A DNA stretch of 64,000 nt from Vibrio sp. CK2-1 (GCF_021726515.1 NZ_JAKKCJ010000003.1:186001-250000); one strand, 5' to 3'; shown: positions 48,773 through 58,090, numbered from the stretch's first letter. Notes: generated from the sequence alone by a model not told the origin. Made by a program: numbers and translations.

Positions 48773-49192
48773 ATGGAAATTGAGTACAAAGTAAACCAAC
48801 CGATATCAGTTGCACAATTTGTGAATTTGCTAAAGAAAACATCGCTTGGTGAACGTAGGCCACTAGAAAATGAAGCAACAATTAAAGGCATGCTTGAAAA
48901 CTCGAATCTAATTGTTACTGCATGGATAAAAGATCAGCTTGTTGGTGTGGCTCGTTCTGTGACAGATTTTCATTATTGCTGTTATTTATCAGATCTAGCG
49001 GTTGATGAAAGTGTTCAATCTAGTGGTATTGGTCAATACCTTATCTTGGTTACTAAAGAAGAGTTGAGTCCCAGTTGTAAGGTGATTCTACTGTCAGCTC
49101 CTCAGGCTCAAGGCTATTATCCAAAAATTGGCTTTGAGCCTCATAATAGTGCTTGGGTTTTATCCAATGTTGAACAGTTAAAAATGAGTTAG
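48773..49192 (+). CDS. GNAT-family N-acetyltransferase
   Basis: 139 aa. Single GNAT domain: LIVTAWIKDQLVGVARSVTD, LSDLAVDESVQSSGIGQYLI (acetyl-CoA loop with QSSGIG) and the C-terminal YYPKIGFEPH. Substrate unknown. AGAGGGTG precedes the ATG. It is in the accessory patch after the GIY-YIG gene, 51 bp downstream and on the same strand, and is followed by the diverged tRNA-type terminator. Confidence 0.87.
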   Translation: MEIEYKVNQPISVAQFVNLLKKTSLGERRPLENEATIKGMLENSNLIVTAWIKDQLVGVARSVTDFHYCCYLSDLAVDESVQSSGIGQYLILVTKEELSPSCKVILLSAPQAQGYYPKIGFEPHNSAWVLSNVEQLKMS

Positions 49193-49272
49193 TTTAAGTC
49201 TATCGATTGCCTTAACTTAACCCAAAAGAATCCAGCGTAAACTGAAACAACTCGGCTTGTTGCTTGACGAGT

Positions 49273-49325
49273 CGTGTCATATACAAAGAAACCTCAGATA
49301 ATTTAATCAGTTGTCTGAGGTTTTT
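49273..49325. terminator. Diverged second copy of the tRNA-Arg terminator region
   Basis: About 53 bases nearly match 46755-46807 (end of tRNA-Arg plus its terminator). The stem CCCC/GGGG of copy 1 is CCTC/GAGG here, a compensatory pair change, and another T-G pair became T-A, so the hairpin is intact. It now separates the converging GNAT and ClpP-like lipoprotein genes. Confidence 0.8.
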
Positions 49326-49358
49326 GTGTTTAAGTAGTATGGAATTAAAACCAGTTCT

Positions 49359-50057
49359 TTATGTGTTGAATATTTCAGGCATCAGACAAGCCGTAACTTT
49401 TTCATCTTTATATATTACCGATTCTAATAATTTTCCGCCTTCAATTTTAATCGGTGGAAGTTTCATTGCTTTCATGTCATCTAACGTGTAATACCAACCC
49501 AATGTTTGTTTGCTTTTTTGGCAGGTATTGAATTTGGTTTGTCCATAAGTTGTAATATTGATGGCAACATCCATATCTTGTAAAAATTGATATTCTTTAC
49601 CTCTTAGTCGTTCCAGATAAGGGTAAAAGTCATCCCACTGGCTATTAGGAATACTTTGTTTCCATATAGCATTACTTTGTCTTGCCCCTCCATGCCAACC
49701 TAATAGAGTGTCTTTTTTAATAGTGATGCTGTGGGCTGCCGGTAATAAATAGTTGGCACAGGCAGAAAAGCACAGTTGGGTAATGATTAAATCAAGATTA
49801 TTTTCTTTGATGAAATAGCCTAACTCTATACCCGGTTCAATCATTCCACCTGGACTGGTGATTTGTAATTTCGTGATTTTCGTTGGGCTGTTTCTGGCGA
49901 TGCGTTGTGCGGTTAATACGCCATCTCCAGAGATTATGCCGTTATAAATAAGCATGTCATCTTTGAGGCTAATCTGTGGGAAGGGAAATGGTTTAGGAAG
50001 TTGGCTCGTACAGGCAGTGAGAAATAGTAAGAGACCGATTAATATTGTCATGCGCAT
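49359..50057 (-). CDS. Putative lipoprotein with a ClpP/crotonase-like fold
   Basis: 232 aa, with GGAGAGC before the ATG at 50057. Lipoprotein signal MRMTILIGLLLFLTAC. The body resembles ClpP-like periplasmic proteins: a glycine loop ITSPGGMIEPGIELGYFIK, a candidate nucleophile in CFSACANYLLPAA and a candidate histidine in LGWHGGARQS. It might be a serine peptidase of the envelope, but the third catalytic residue was not identified. It is convergent with GNAT and divergent from mtr. Confidence 0.65.
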   Translation of the reverse strand: MRMTILIGLLLFLTACTSQLPKPFPFPQISLKDDMLIYNGIISGDGVLTAQRIARNSPTKITKLQITSPGGMIEPGIELGYFIKENNLDLIITQLCFSACANYLLPAAHSITIKKDTLLGWHGGARQSNAIWKQSIPNSQWDDFYPYLERLRGKEYQFLQDMDVAINITTYGQTKFNTCQKSKQTLGWYYTLDDMKAMKLPPIKIEGGKLLESVIYKDEKVTACLMPEIFNT

Positions 50058-50283
50058 AAGAGCTCTCCAGTAAGTCTAAATAAATTGGCTAGATTTATAC
50101 TATTTCTAGAAGCTGGTTAGGTAATAAATTTAAATATCAATTGGTTATGTTTTATTTGTTTGAATACAAGTCTTACTGGAATGTAATTGATATTTTTACT
50201 GTTTACCCAAGAGGCGATATTATCTGCGTTCAAATCTTAATCAGATCTTCTTTTAATTCACAAAATCACGACATTGTATCAGC
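50058..50283. other. Non-coding stretch upstream of mtr
   Basis: An AT-rich sequence holding the promoter of the minus-strand lipoprotein and part of the mtr promoter region. I see no ORF, repeat or strong hairpin in it. The rest of the 406-bp gap (50301-50463) is the mtr leader, with no recognisable attenuator. Confidence 0.5.
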
Positions 50284-50300
50284 TAACTAGTTTACTAGTC
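50284..50300. promoter_or_regulatory. TrpR operator
   Basis: TAACTAGTTTACTAGTC matches the TrpR operator core ACTAGTTAACTAGT with one difference. It lies 164 bases upstream of the permease gene and supports tryptophan-dependent repression. Confidence 0.78.
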
Positions 50301-50463
50301 TGGTTGTTATCGCTATGATGAGCGCATACATCAGCACAGAACTTGGTTGCCTTTCTTTTTGAATACCGTTTTCGGCCAACTTCCTATCTTCTTCGCTTGA
50401 TGCTTGTTTGTTTTTAAGGGGTACAGGATGTACTTGCTTAATTTAGCGTAAAGAGAATCTATT

Positions 50464-51705
50464 ATGACTACCGTTACAACAACGACAACAACGAAACAGC
50501 CTTCATTGGTGGGGGGCGCTTGTATTATTGCAAGTGTCTGTGTTGGTGCAGGTATGCTTGGGCTGCCGAGTGCAGGAGCTGGCGCATGGACGGTTTGGTC
50601 TGTACTGGCGATTGCTTTAACCATGGCGGTAATGACGGTGTCGGGTTGGTTATTGCTAGAAGCATTTAAGCATTACGATTTGAATGTGTCGTTTAATACG
50701 GTGACATCCGATTTATTAGGTGAAAAGGTGAATGCCTTTAATAACTTAACGGTGTATTTCGTGGGTGGGATTCTACTTTATGCCTACACCACATCGTTTG
50801 GATTGATTCTACAAGGCTCACTTGGGCTGGAAAGTAAAACGGCATCGGTGTTGTTTGTGTTTATTGCTTCTAGCGTAGTGTGGCATTCAACTCGCGCGGT
50901 AGACCGTATTTCAGTGGTGCTAATTTGTACCATGCTGCTAAGTTTTGTTTTTGGTGTGTTTGGTTTAACTGTTCATGTCGATTTCTCTTTATTGATGGAT
51001 GCGGCAAACCAGCAAGGTGAATACGCTAAATACGCCATGGCATTGCTGCCGATAGCTTTAACCTCATTTGGTTATCATCACTCTGTTGCTTCGATGCGTG
51101 CTTATTATGGCGAAGAACGTAAAGCCAAATATGCGATTCTAGGCGGGACTTCAATTGCTTTATTCTTATATGTGATTTGGTTGGTGAGCATTTTTGGTCA
51201 CTTATCTCGAGATTCATTTGGTCCGGTGATCGAGCAAGGCGGTAATGTTGACGTACTACTGGGCGCACTAGGTACCGTAGTGGCATCCGATAAAGTCTCG
51301 CAAGCGATTAATATCTTCTCGGTGTCTGCGATTTTATCCTCCTTCATTGGGGTCGGTTTAGGGGTGTTTGATTACATTGCTGACTTATTCCGCTTTGATA
51401 ACCGCAGCAAATCAGGCCGTACTAAAACTTGGGCGGTGACTTTCATGCCACCTCTAGTGCTATCGTTATTGTTCCCATTTGGTTTTATTTTAGCCATTGG
51501 TTACGCAGGCGCGGCAGCAACAGTGTGGACTTGTATCATTCCAGCATTGCTTGTATTGAAAGCTCGCCAACGCAAAGGCGCAGAGCAGGGCTTTGTGGTT
51601 GCAGGCGGTAAAGTGATCCCATACGCAGTGTTACTATTTGGTGTGGCGACCGCGGTGTTCCACTTCTTGGCCATGCTAGATATTTTGCCTGTATTCAAAG
51701 GCTAA
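50464..51705 (+). CDS. mtr: Tryptophan-specific permease (HAAAP family)
   Basis: 413 aa, about eleven membrane helices, the same length as E. coli Mtr (414). Shared features: an N-terminal Thr-rich start, GGACIIASVCVGAGMLGLP, FGYHHSVASMRAYYG, NVDVLLGALG, GVFDYIADLFRFD and PFGFILAIGYAGAAATVW. It imports tryptophan with protons. The TrpR-like operator upstream separates it from TyrP and TnaB types. Confidence 0.9.
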   Translation: MTTVTTTTTTKQPSLVGGACIIASVCVGAGMLGLPSAGAGAWTVWSVLAIALTMAVMTVSGWLLLEAFKHYDLNVSFNTVTSDLLGEKVNAFNNLTVYFVGGILLYAYTTSFGLILQGSLGLESKTASVLFVFIASSVVWHSTRAVDRISVVLICTMLLSFVFGVFGLTVHVDFSLLMDAANQQGEYAKYAMALLPIALTSFGYHHSVASMRAYYGEERKAKYAILGGTSIALFLYVIWLVSIFGHLSRDSFGPVIEQGGNVDVLLGALGTVVASDKVSQAINIFSVSAILSSFIGVGLGVFDYIADLFRFDNRSKSGRTKTWAVTFMPPLVLSLLFPFGFILAIGYAGAAATVWTCIIPALLVLKARQRKGAEQGFVVAGGKVIPYAVLLFGVATAVFHFLAMLDILPVFKG

Positions 51706-51747
51706 TGCTGAAAGGCGAATTGAGTCTGGTTTATTAGAAATAACATT

Positions 51748-51780
51748 AACCCTCAGTGTGAAAGTGCTGGGGGTTTTGTT
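51748..51780 (+). terminator. Terminator after mtr
   Basis: AACCCTCAG (51748-51756)/CTGGGGGTT (51767-51775), 9 bp with one G-T pair, followed by TTGTTTT. Confidence 0.8.
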
Positions 51781-51819
51781 TTATCGAAAAAAGAGATTTG
51801 GATGATAGCTTTGAAATCT

Positions 51820-51843
51820 GCATCTTAAAGTCACTTGGGTATA
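51820..51843 (+). repeat. Right-end copy of the dispersed repeat
   Basis: GCATCTTAAAGTCACTTGGG then TATA, differing from the right end at 21177-21200 at only a few bases. It lies just upstream of the gene at 51880; no matching left end was found nearby. Confidence 0.6.
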
Positions 51844-51879
51844 TACTCTGAATGTAATTTTGTTATGAAGGAATAAACA

Positions 51880-52428
51880 ATGGCTCGTATTGGAATGGTG
51901 ATTCAGGCGGTATTAGCCGCGTCGATTTTTTATCTGGGGTATACCATTTATAGCTTCACTTCTACGGTAAATACGGTAGTCGATAGGTACCCCGAGATGC
52001 TGACGGAAATTTCAAATACTGCGCAAACATTGAAAATCGATCAGTGGCTTGAGGTAGCAGATAAGTTTGCCACCATCACACCGGATGCCGTGAAAACCGC
52101 GCAAGATATCAATAAGACTATTGGTGAAGTGAATACTACGGTAGGTGAGGTCAATAAAACCGCCTCTGCAATCAATACGAATATTCCAAGTGTATTGGCT
52201 GAAGTGAAAGCGATTCGGACACAGGCGCTTCCTGGTGTTTTAAAAGAATCAGCTCAACTGCGTCAAGATGTGCCGCCTATGTTAGCCAAAGTAGATGAGC
52301 TGATGGATAAAAGTGAAGAGCTATCCAAACAAGCGGCGCAAGGGGCAGTAAAAGGGGTAATTTTATCGCCAATCGATTTATTAAAAGATGCCGGAAGCGG
52401 TATTAAATCTCGAGTGAAAGATGAGTAA
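51880..52428 (+). CDS. Membrane-anchored coiled-coil protein, function unknown
   Basis: 182 aa with GAAGGAATAAACA upstream. One N-terminal membrane helix (about 6-27) and then a long, mostly helical, heptad-like region (INKTIGEVNTTVGEVNKTAS shows a short internal repeat) reaching the C-terminus. It resembles the periplasmic or cytoplasmic stalks of methyl-accepting proteins but has no sensor or signalling domain. I do not recognise a family. It is monocistronic between terminators. Confidence 0.75.
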   Translation: MARIGMVIQAVLAASIFYLGYTIYSFTSTVNTVVDRYPEMLTEISNTAQTLKIDQWLEVADKFATITPDAVKTAQDINKTIGEVNTTVGEVNKTASAINTNIPSVLAEVKAIRTQALPGVLKESAQLRQDVPPMLAKVDELMDKSEELSKQAAQGAVKGVILSPIDLLKDAGSGIKSRVKDE

Positions 52429-52479
52429 CAAATCTGCACTGTTATATTTTTAAGTGATGCTGAAAAATATCATGACAAG

Positions 52480-52512
52480 ATCCCACCTAGTTCCGATTAG
52501 GTGGGATTTTTA
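52480..52512 (+). terminator. Terminator after the coiled-coil protein gene
   Basis: A 10-bp perfect stem ATCCCACCTA (52480-52489)/TAGGTGGGAT (52498-52507), then TTTT. Confidence 0.9.
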
Positions 52513-52560
52513 ATTGGGTATAATTAAGGTACAGTGAAGAAGTATTCTAGGAGAGTTATT

Positions 52561-53196
52561 ATGCTATCGGTATTCAAAAAAATAGTCTTCAAAAAAACAG
52601 CCTTCAAAAAAAGTCAGTGTATTTTAGTTAGCTTGCTGGTTGCGATATTAGCTGGCTGTTCTTCTTCTTCATCTGTTCCTTCTACCTCAACTAATTACTA
52701 TTACACCGATAGCTGGTGGCATGATGATTTCTGGTTTTATCAAGATCATGTTTATCCTGATTGTTGTCACACTGATGGTGAGTTTAAGCAAGTTGTCGAG
52801 AATTGGTGGCATACGCTTGATCCTGAAAAACAAGATCAGATTAAAGATAAGATTGATGGCTGGAAAGAGGGCGATGGCCCAGATATCCCCGCATTGAAAA
52901 AAGATTTTAATCAGAAGTTTGAGTCACTGCCGGAAGATAAGCAGCAAGCGATAATGGAAAAGCGTGAAGCGGTACGCCAGAAAGTGTCGGATACTCAGCT
53001 CACCACCGAGCAAAAACAAACGCTGCAAACTAAATGGAAAAGTAAACAAAGGCCCACTTTAGATCGTGCACCGAATAAGCCGGTTACTCGACCTGCAACA
53101 AGACCAACTACTCGACCAGCAATTCGCCCTAATATTAGAAGTGGTAATTTTGGAGGAAGAACGGGTGGGGGAAGGCTAGGGGGCGCAAGGCGTTAG
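52561..53196 (+). CDS. Lipoprotein with acidic helical core and Arg/Pro, Gly/Arg-rich tail
   Basis: 211 aa from the ATG at 52561 with AGGAGAG upstream; an in-frame GTG at 52534 is less likely. A basic N-region with a FKK repeat (FKKIVFKKTAFKKS) is followed by a hydrophobic segment and lipobox LAGC. After a Ser-rich and Trp/Tyr/His-rich stretch comes a helical region (about 80-160) full of EKQ, then RPxTRP-type repeats and a GGRTGGGRLGGARR end. I do not recognise a family. It lies 139 bp upstream of a two-component system, on the same strand, which may or may not be functional. Confidence 0.75.
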   Translation: MLSVFKKIVFKKTAFKKSQCILVSLLVAILAGCSSSSSVPSTSTNYYYTDSWWHDDFWFYQDHVYPDCCHTDGEFKQVVENWWHTLDPEKQDQIKDKIDGWKEGDGPDIPALKKDFNQKFESLPEDKQQAIMEKREAVRQKVSDTQLTTEQKQTLQTKWKSKQRPTLDRAPNKPVTRPATRPTTRPAIRPNIRSGNFGGRTGGGRLGGARR

Positions 53197-53335
53197 TTGC
53201 TACCCTAGACTTAGGTCAAGTTATTACAACCTATCTTGAGGAATTCCTCGCCTTGAGAACTGATTGTTACTATTGTGTTAACAAATGCCTTTGCCAATGG
53301 AATAAGCAAAGTATAAACACTTAGGTTGTAGGGAA

Positions 53336-54055
53336 ATGACGCAGAAATATAAGCATATATTAGTCGTGGATGATGATGAGGAGATCCGAGAGTTACTTGA
53401 TGAGTATTTAAGTAAGATGGGGTTTGTTGTCTCGACGGTCAATGATGGTGATGAAATGCGTGATTATATTGCGCAGCATAGCTATCCCGATCTATTACTG
53501 CTCGATGTCATGCTACCTGGCGAAGATGGCTTTAGCTTATGCCAGCATGTTCGTAAGCATTCTAATGTGCCAATTATTATGCTGACCGCGGTATCCGATG
53601 AAGCCGATCAAATTGTCGGTCTGGAAATTGGTGCCGATGATTATATCGCCAAGCCGTTTAGCCCTAGGCAGCTTATGGCGAGAATTAAAGCGCTGTTACG
53701 CCGCACTCATATTGATGAACAAGCCAACCCTAGTGTGATCTCATTTGGTGATTGGAAACTAGATACTCTTTCTCACACCGCTTATCACACCGAAACACAA
53801 GAAAAAATTGAATTGTCAGGCAGTGATTTTTCGCTCTTGATGCTATTTTTGTCTCGCCCCAATGAAGTACTCGATCGCGATACTATTTCCTATGAAATCA
53901 AAGGCCGTGAAGCTTTGCCACTTGAACGTGGAATTGATGTACAACTAAGTCGCTTACGCCAACGTTTAGGCGATACTGGCAAGCAGCACAAATACATTAA
54001 AACCATGCGAGGTAATGGTTATATTTTTACCGCGCCAGTGCATTATGGTCAGTAA
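53336..54055 (+). CDS. Response regulator, OmpR family (GltR-like)
   Basis: 239 aa. Receiver domain with acidic pocket VVDDDEEI, phospho-acceptor Asp57 (LLLLDVMLPGEDGF) and Lys near 107 (IAKPFSP), then a winged-helix DNA-binding domain (about 135-235) ending in TMRGNGYIFTAPV. The sensor kinase follows 38 bp later and a glucose-type ABC importer follows that. In Pseudomonas the same order (GltR-GtrS then the gts/glt transporter) controls glucose uptake, so that role is likely here. AGGGAA precedes the start. Confidence 0.9.
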   Translation: MTQKYKHILVVDDDEEIRELLDEYLSKMGFVVSTVNDGDEMRDYIAQHSYPDLLLLDVMLPGEDGFSLCQHVRKHSNVPIIMLTAVSDEADQIVGLEIGADDYIAKPFSPRQLMARIKALLRRTHIDEQANPSVISFGDWKLDTLSHTAYHTETQEKIELSGSDFSLLMLFLSRPNEVLDRDTISYEIKGREALPLERGIDVQLSRLRQRLGDTGKQHKYIKTMRGNGYIFTAPVHYGQ

Positions 54056-54093
54056 TCTCATGATGTATTTTCAGTCTAGGGTGGCGTAGTCGC

Positions 54094-55539
54094 ATGCGCT
54101 ATTTTTGGAAGTCTCAATCCTTAGTTGCACGTACACTCATGCTCACGCTATTAACTGTAGTGCTTGCTCAAGGTATCTCGACCGCCATTTGGTATACCAA
54201 TTCTCGTCAGCAAGAAGAGGCGGGAATTAAAACCACTACAGTGAGTATGGCGTCATTATTTGCCTCTACCGTATCTTATTTTCAAGCGCTACCGGTGAAC
54301 TATCGTCATGTGATCATGGAGCAATTACGCAAAATGGGCGGCACGCGATTTTTCGTGTCGTTTAATCATGAGTACCTTGATATTCAACCGATTAACGATA
54401 GCCGCTTAAAACAAGTGGCAATAAATTCAATGGCTGAAGCGCTTGGCGATAAGTTGAATAATGTTCGTTCGATTCATGTGGAATTCTCTAAGCCGGAACA
54501 GCTAAAGATTTTAAAAAACGATATTTATTTAAGTGATCTCCCTAAATCCTGGGCGCACTATACTCTGACGCTAGAGCCATTGGATCCGCCGATTATGGTA
54601 GTGCAAATTGAGCTTGAATCGGATGAATGGATTTATATTGCCGCGCTATTACCGCCACCTTACAACACGTTAGAAGACACGATTTTACCGCCATCTCAAT
54701 GGTTGTATTTGCTTCTTTCTACTGCCTTATTGCTGCTTTTTAGCTACTTTATGATCCGTCGTCAGGTGCGACCTTTACGTAACTTGGCCAGAGCGGCTAA
54801 TCAGATGAGTATTGATGGCGAACAGTCACCTTTACCAGAAGAAGGCGCGAATGAGGTCGTGACCGCAACCCTTGCGTTTAATCGTATGCAGCAACGTATT
54901 CGTCATTATGTGATGGATCGAGAGCAGCTGTTTTCAGCGATTTCTCATGATCTTAAAACTCCGATTACTCGCTTACGTTTAAGAGCGGAACTACTAGAAA
55001 ATGACGTAAAGCGCGCCAAGTTTAATCAAGATTTAGATGAGCTCGAAATGATGGTTAAAGGGGCACTACAGTGTGTGCATGACACTGAGTTGCATGAAAA
55101 CTCAAACCTCGTCTATCTCAATGAACTGTTGCTTGCGGCGGCAGAGACCCATAATGTTCATCACACTAAAGTTACCTTACCTAAAGAGACTATCGCTCCA
55201 GTATTAGGCAAGCCGTTAGCCTTAAAGCGAGTGATGACTAATCTAGTCGATAATGGGGTCAAATATGGCAATAGCCTCAATATTACTTGCCAGCAAACTC
55301 AAGATTATGTGGAACTCAATTTTGTCGACCAAGGCTCTGGAATCCCAGAAACCCAATTAGAATCGGTGTTTGAGCCTTATGTTCGGTTAGCCAAAGATAA
55401 AGAAGGGCACGGTTTAGGTCTGGGTATTTGCCGTAATATTTTGCATGCTCATGGCGGCACTATTCATATTCGAAATGCCCCTAATGCCGGTTTACATGTT
55501 CAAGTGATCTTGCCGTTTAATACTCAACTCCCCCAGTAG
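54094..55539 (+). CDS. Sensor histidine kinase (GtrS/EnvZ-like)
   Basis: 481 aa. Two membrane helices (about 12-32 and 202-222) flank a periplasmic domain of about 170 residues; a HAMP domain (about 222-275), H-box SAISHDLKTPITR with His285, N-box VMTNLVDNGVKYG, and G-boxes DQGSGIPE and GHGLGLGICRN follow. It phosphorylates the response regulator encoded just before it. The adjacent sugar transporter suggests a sugar or sugar-acid signal (in Pseudomonas GtrS senses 2-ketogluconate and glucose derivatives), by analogy only. Confidence 0.9.
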   Translation: MRYFWKSQSLVARTLMLTLLTVVLAQGISTAIWYTNSRQQEEAGIKTTTVSMASLFASTVSYFQALPVNYRHVIMEQLRKMGGTRFFVSFNHEYLDIQPINDSRLKQVAINSMAEALGDKLNNVRSIHVEFSKPEQLKILKNDIYLSDLPKSWAHYTLTLEPLDPPIMVVQIELESDEWIYIAALLPPPYNTLEDTILPPSQWLYLLLSTALLLLFSYFMIRRQVRPLRNLARAANQMSIDGEQSPLPEEGANEVVTATLAFNRMQQRIRHYVMDREQLFSAISHDLKTPITRLRLRAELLENDVKRAKFNQDLDELEMMVKGALQCVHDTELHENSNLVYLNELLLAAAETHNVHHTKVTLPKETIAPVLGKPLALKRVMTNLVDNGVKYGNSLNITCQQTQDYVELNFVDQGSGIPETQLESVFEPYVRLAKDKEGHGLGLGICRNILHAHGGTIHIRNAPNAGLHVQVILPFNTQLPQ

Positions 55540-55571
55540 ATTTGTAGTGAATCATAGTGACAAAACTCACA

Positions 55572-55599
55572 TGTAACACATTTGTTACAGTGGTGTTAC
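55572..55599. promoter_or_regulatory. Candidate response-regulator site upstream of the sugar importer
   Basis: TGTAACA-CATT-TGTTACA is a perfect 7-bp inverted repeat, followed three bases later by GTGTTAC. It lies in the 198-bp gap between the kinase gene and the substrate-binding protein gene. No consensus is known to me, so the link to the regulator is inferred. Confidence 0.45.
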
Positions 55600-55737
55600 C
55601 TTTCGTGCCGATGCTCTTACCACTCTTTGCATATAGTGATGTTAAGCCAAACCACTGCTGGGCCAATTAGGATGATTTACGGTGTCTGGCTCTAATCCAA
55701 TAAGCAATAACCAACAACCAATAACTAAACATGGACG

Positions 55738-56994
55738 ATGACGATGAATACAATGAAAAAAAGTCTTCTTACCCTTGCGCTGCTTTCTACATCACAACTA
55801 TCTCAAGCGGGGGAAGTCGAAGTACTTCACTGGTGGACTTCAGGCGGTGAAGCGAAATCGGTCGCGGTACTTAAAGAGATGATGGAAAAAGATGGTCACT
55901 CTTGGAAAGATTTCGCGGTAGCCGGTGGTGGTGGTGAAAGTGCCATGACAGTGCTGAAAACTCGCGCGGTATCGGGTAACCCTCCGGCTGCGGCGCAAAT
56001 GAAAGGTCATAACATTCAAGAATGGGCAGACTTAGGCTTTTTAACCAACCTTGATGATGTGGCTAAGCAAGGTGATTGGGATGGTATCTTGCCGAAAGTC
56101 GTTGCGGATACTGCGAAATATGAAGGTCACTATGTGGCGGTACCCGTCAATGTACACCGTGTAAACTGGCTATGGGCGAACAAAGCGATTTTTGATAAAG
56201 AAGGCTTGAAAGTACCGGCCTCTTGGGATGAATTTTTTAAAGTGGGCGATAAGTTAAAAGCCGACGGTATTATTCCTTTAGCTCACGGCGGTCAGCCTTG
56301 GCAAGATGCGACATTATTCGAAGCGATTGCACTTGAGAAGCTAGGTAACGCAGATTACAACAAAGCCTTTGTCGAGCTAGACCAAGATGTATTATCGGGC
56401 GATAAAATGGTTGAGGCTTTCACTACCTTTAAAAAGGTTCGTGACTATATCGATAGTAACTCGCCAGGTCGAGATTGGAACGTTGCCACATCAATGGTAA
56501 TTAATGGCCAAGCGGCAATGCAAGTGATGGGCGACTGGGCGAAAGGTGAATTCAGCGCGGCCAATAAACAGCCGGGTACCGACTATACTTGTTCACCAAC
56601 ACCGGGCACTTCTGATTCATTTACCTTCAACGTGGATAGCTTTGCCTTCTTCCAAATTAAAGATAAAGAGAATCAAAAAGCGCAGCAAGATTTGGCGAAA
56701 ACCATTTTGTCTAAACCTTTCCAAGAAGTTTTTAATTTGAATAAAGGCTCGATTCCGGTTCGTCTAGATATGGATATGTCGAAGTTTGATCAATGTGCCT
56801 TAGATTCGATGGCAGCATTTAAAGCAACGGCGGATACAGGTGGTTTAGTACCAAGTATGGCGCATGGCATGTCCACAACCAGCTATGTACAGGGCGCGAT
56901 GTTTGATGTGATCACTAACTTCTTTAACGATAAAGATGCCGATCCAAAAGCGGCGGCTGAGAAACTCGCGAAAGCGGTTAAAGCGGCTCAATAA
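55738..56994 (+). CDS. Glucose/mannose-type ABC transporter substrate-binding protein (GtsA-like)
   Basis: 418 aa. Sec signal peptide with cleavage near SQAGEV. Family 1 solute-binding protein: [20 protein letters not shown] at the mature start, then [38 protein letters not shown] and [15 protein letters not shown], close to Pseudomonas glucose-binding proteins. A cysteine pair in the mature part (YTCSPTPG and FDQCALDS) probably forms a disulfide. First gene of the importer operon; start codon choice among clustered ATGs is uncertain. Confidence 0.88.
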   Translation: MTMNTMKKSLLTLALLSTSQLSQAGEVEVLHWWTSGGEAKSVAVLKEMMEKDGHSWKDFAVAGGGGESAMTVLKTRAVSGNPPAAAQMKGHNIQEWADLGFLTNLDDVAKQGDWDGILPKVVADTAKYEGHYVAVPVNVHRVNWLWANKAIFDKEGLKVPASWDEFFKVGDKLKADGIIPLAHGGQPWQDATLFEAIALEKLGNADYNKAFVELDQDVLSGDKMVEAFTTFKKVRDYIDSNSPGRDWNVATSMVINGQAAMQVMGDWAKGEFSAANKQPGTDYTCSPTPGTSDSFTFNVDSFAFFQIKDKENQKAQQDLAKTILSKPFQEVFNLNKGSIPVRLDMDMSKFDQCALDSMAAFKATADTGGLVPSMAHGMSTTSYVQGAMFDVITNFFNDKDADPKAAAEKLAKAVKAAQ

Positions 56995-57115
56995 CCCTTC
57001 TTAAATATAAATCTCACTGAACTTAGGCTGCGTGTGAATTCACGTAGCCTAGATAACCTTTGCCTAAAATTCATTCAATTGCATTTTAGGTATGGATGTA
57101 AACAAAGGATCGGTT

Positions 57116-58090
57116 ATGGACAACGCTTTCGATTCCACTAAGCATCAACCTCACGAAAGGGGCGGTGCTCAATCAGGCTCAGCCATGCCTACTCGGCGAG
57201 CCGCGCCAAAACTTAAATTGGCAGATAGGCTGCAACATTGGCTGCCTAAAATTGTACTAGCACCTACCTTGGTGATTACCGTGGTGTGCATCTATGGCTA
57301 CATTATTTGGACAGGGGCTTTATCGCTCACCAATTCTCGCTTTTTACCTAGCTTTAATTTCACTGGCTTTGGCCAATATGCCAAGTTGATGGAAAACGAC
57401 CGCTGGATCACCTCGATCACTAACTTAGGTATTTTCGGGCTGTTATTTCTAGCCATTGTGATTGTATTAGGGGTAGGGCTGGCAATATTCCTTGATCAAA
57501 ATATCCGTAATGAAGGGGTGATTCGCAGTATTTACCTCTACCCAATGGCGCTGTCATTTATTGTCACAGGTACCGCTTGGAAATGGATATTAAATCCCGG
57601 CCTTGGCATTGAAAAAATGGTACGAGATTGGGGCTTTACAGACTTCACATTCGACTGGATTGTTGACTCGGATATGGTGGTTTATACCTTAGTCATCGCT
57701 GCGGTTTGGCAATCATCCGGCTTTGTGATGGCGATGTTTCTAGCTGGGCTTCGCGGTATCGATTCTTCAATTATTAAAGCGGCGCAAATTGATGGTGCCA
57801 GTCTGCCGCGTATTTACTGGAGCATTGTGATGCCATGCTTGCGCCCAGTGTTTTTTAGCGCGGTGATCATAACTTCACATATCGCGATAAAAAGCTTCGA
57901 TTTGGTCACAGCCTTGACCGCAGGTGGGCCTGGTTATTCCTCTGATTTACCCGCGCTATTTATGTATGCCTATTCATTTACCCGTGGTCAAACCGCATTA
58001 GGTTCGGCGAGTGCCATGATGATGTTGGCTGGGATATTAGCCATTTTAGTGCCGTACCTGTATTCAGAATTAAGGGAGAAGAAGTCATGA
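57116..58090 (+). CDS. Sugar ABC transporter permease (GtsB-like, CUT1 MalF-type)
   Basis: 324 aa from the ATG at 57116 with AAAGGAT upstream; an in-frame ATG at 57092 is the alternative. A polar N-terminal 45 residues precede six membrane helices. The EAA-type loop that contacts the ATPase is visible (IIKAAQIDGASLPRIYWSIV). Sugar permease paired with the next gene, whose start overlaps its stop by four bases (ATGA). Confidence 0.92.
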   Translation: MDNAFDSTKHQPHERGGAQSGSAMPTRRAAPKLKLADRLQHWLPKIVLAPTLVITVVCIYGYIIWTGALSLTNSRFLPSFNFTGFGQYAKLMENDRWITSITNLGIFGLLFLAIVIVLGVGLAIFLDQNIRNEGVIRSIYLYPMALSFIVTGTAWKWILNPGLGIEKMVRDWGFTDFTFDWIVDSDMVVYTLVIAAVWQSSGFVMAMFLAGLRGIDSSIIKAAQIDGASLPRIYWSIVMPCLRPVFFSAVIITSHIAIKSFDLVTALTAGGPGYSSDLPALFMYAYSFTRGQTALGSASAMMMLAGILAILVPYLYSELREKKS

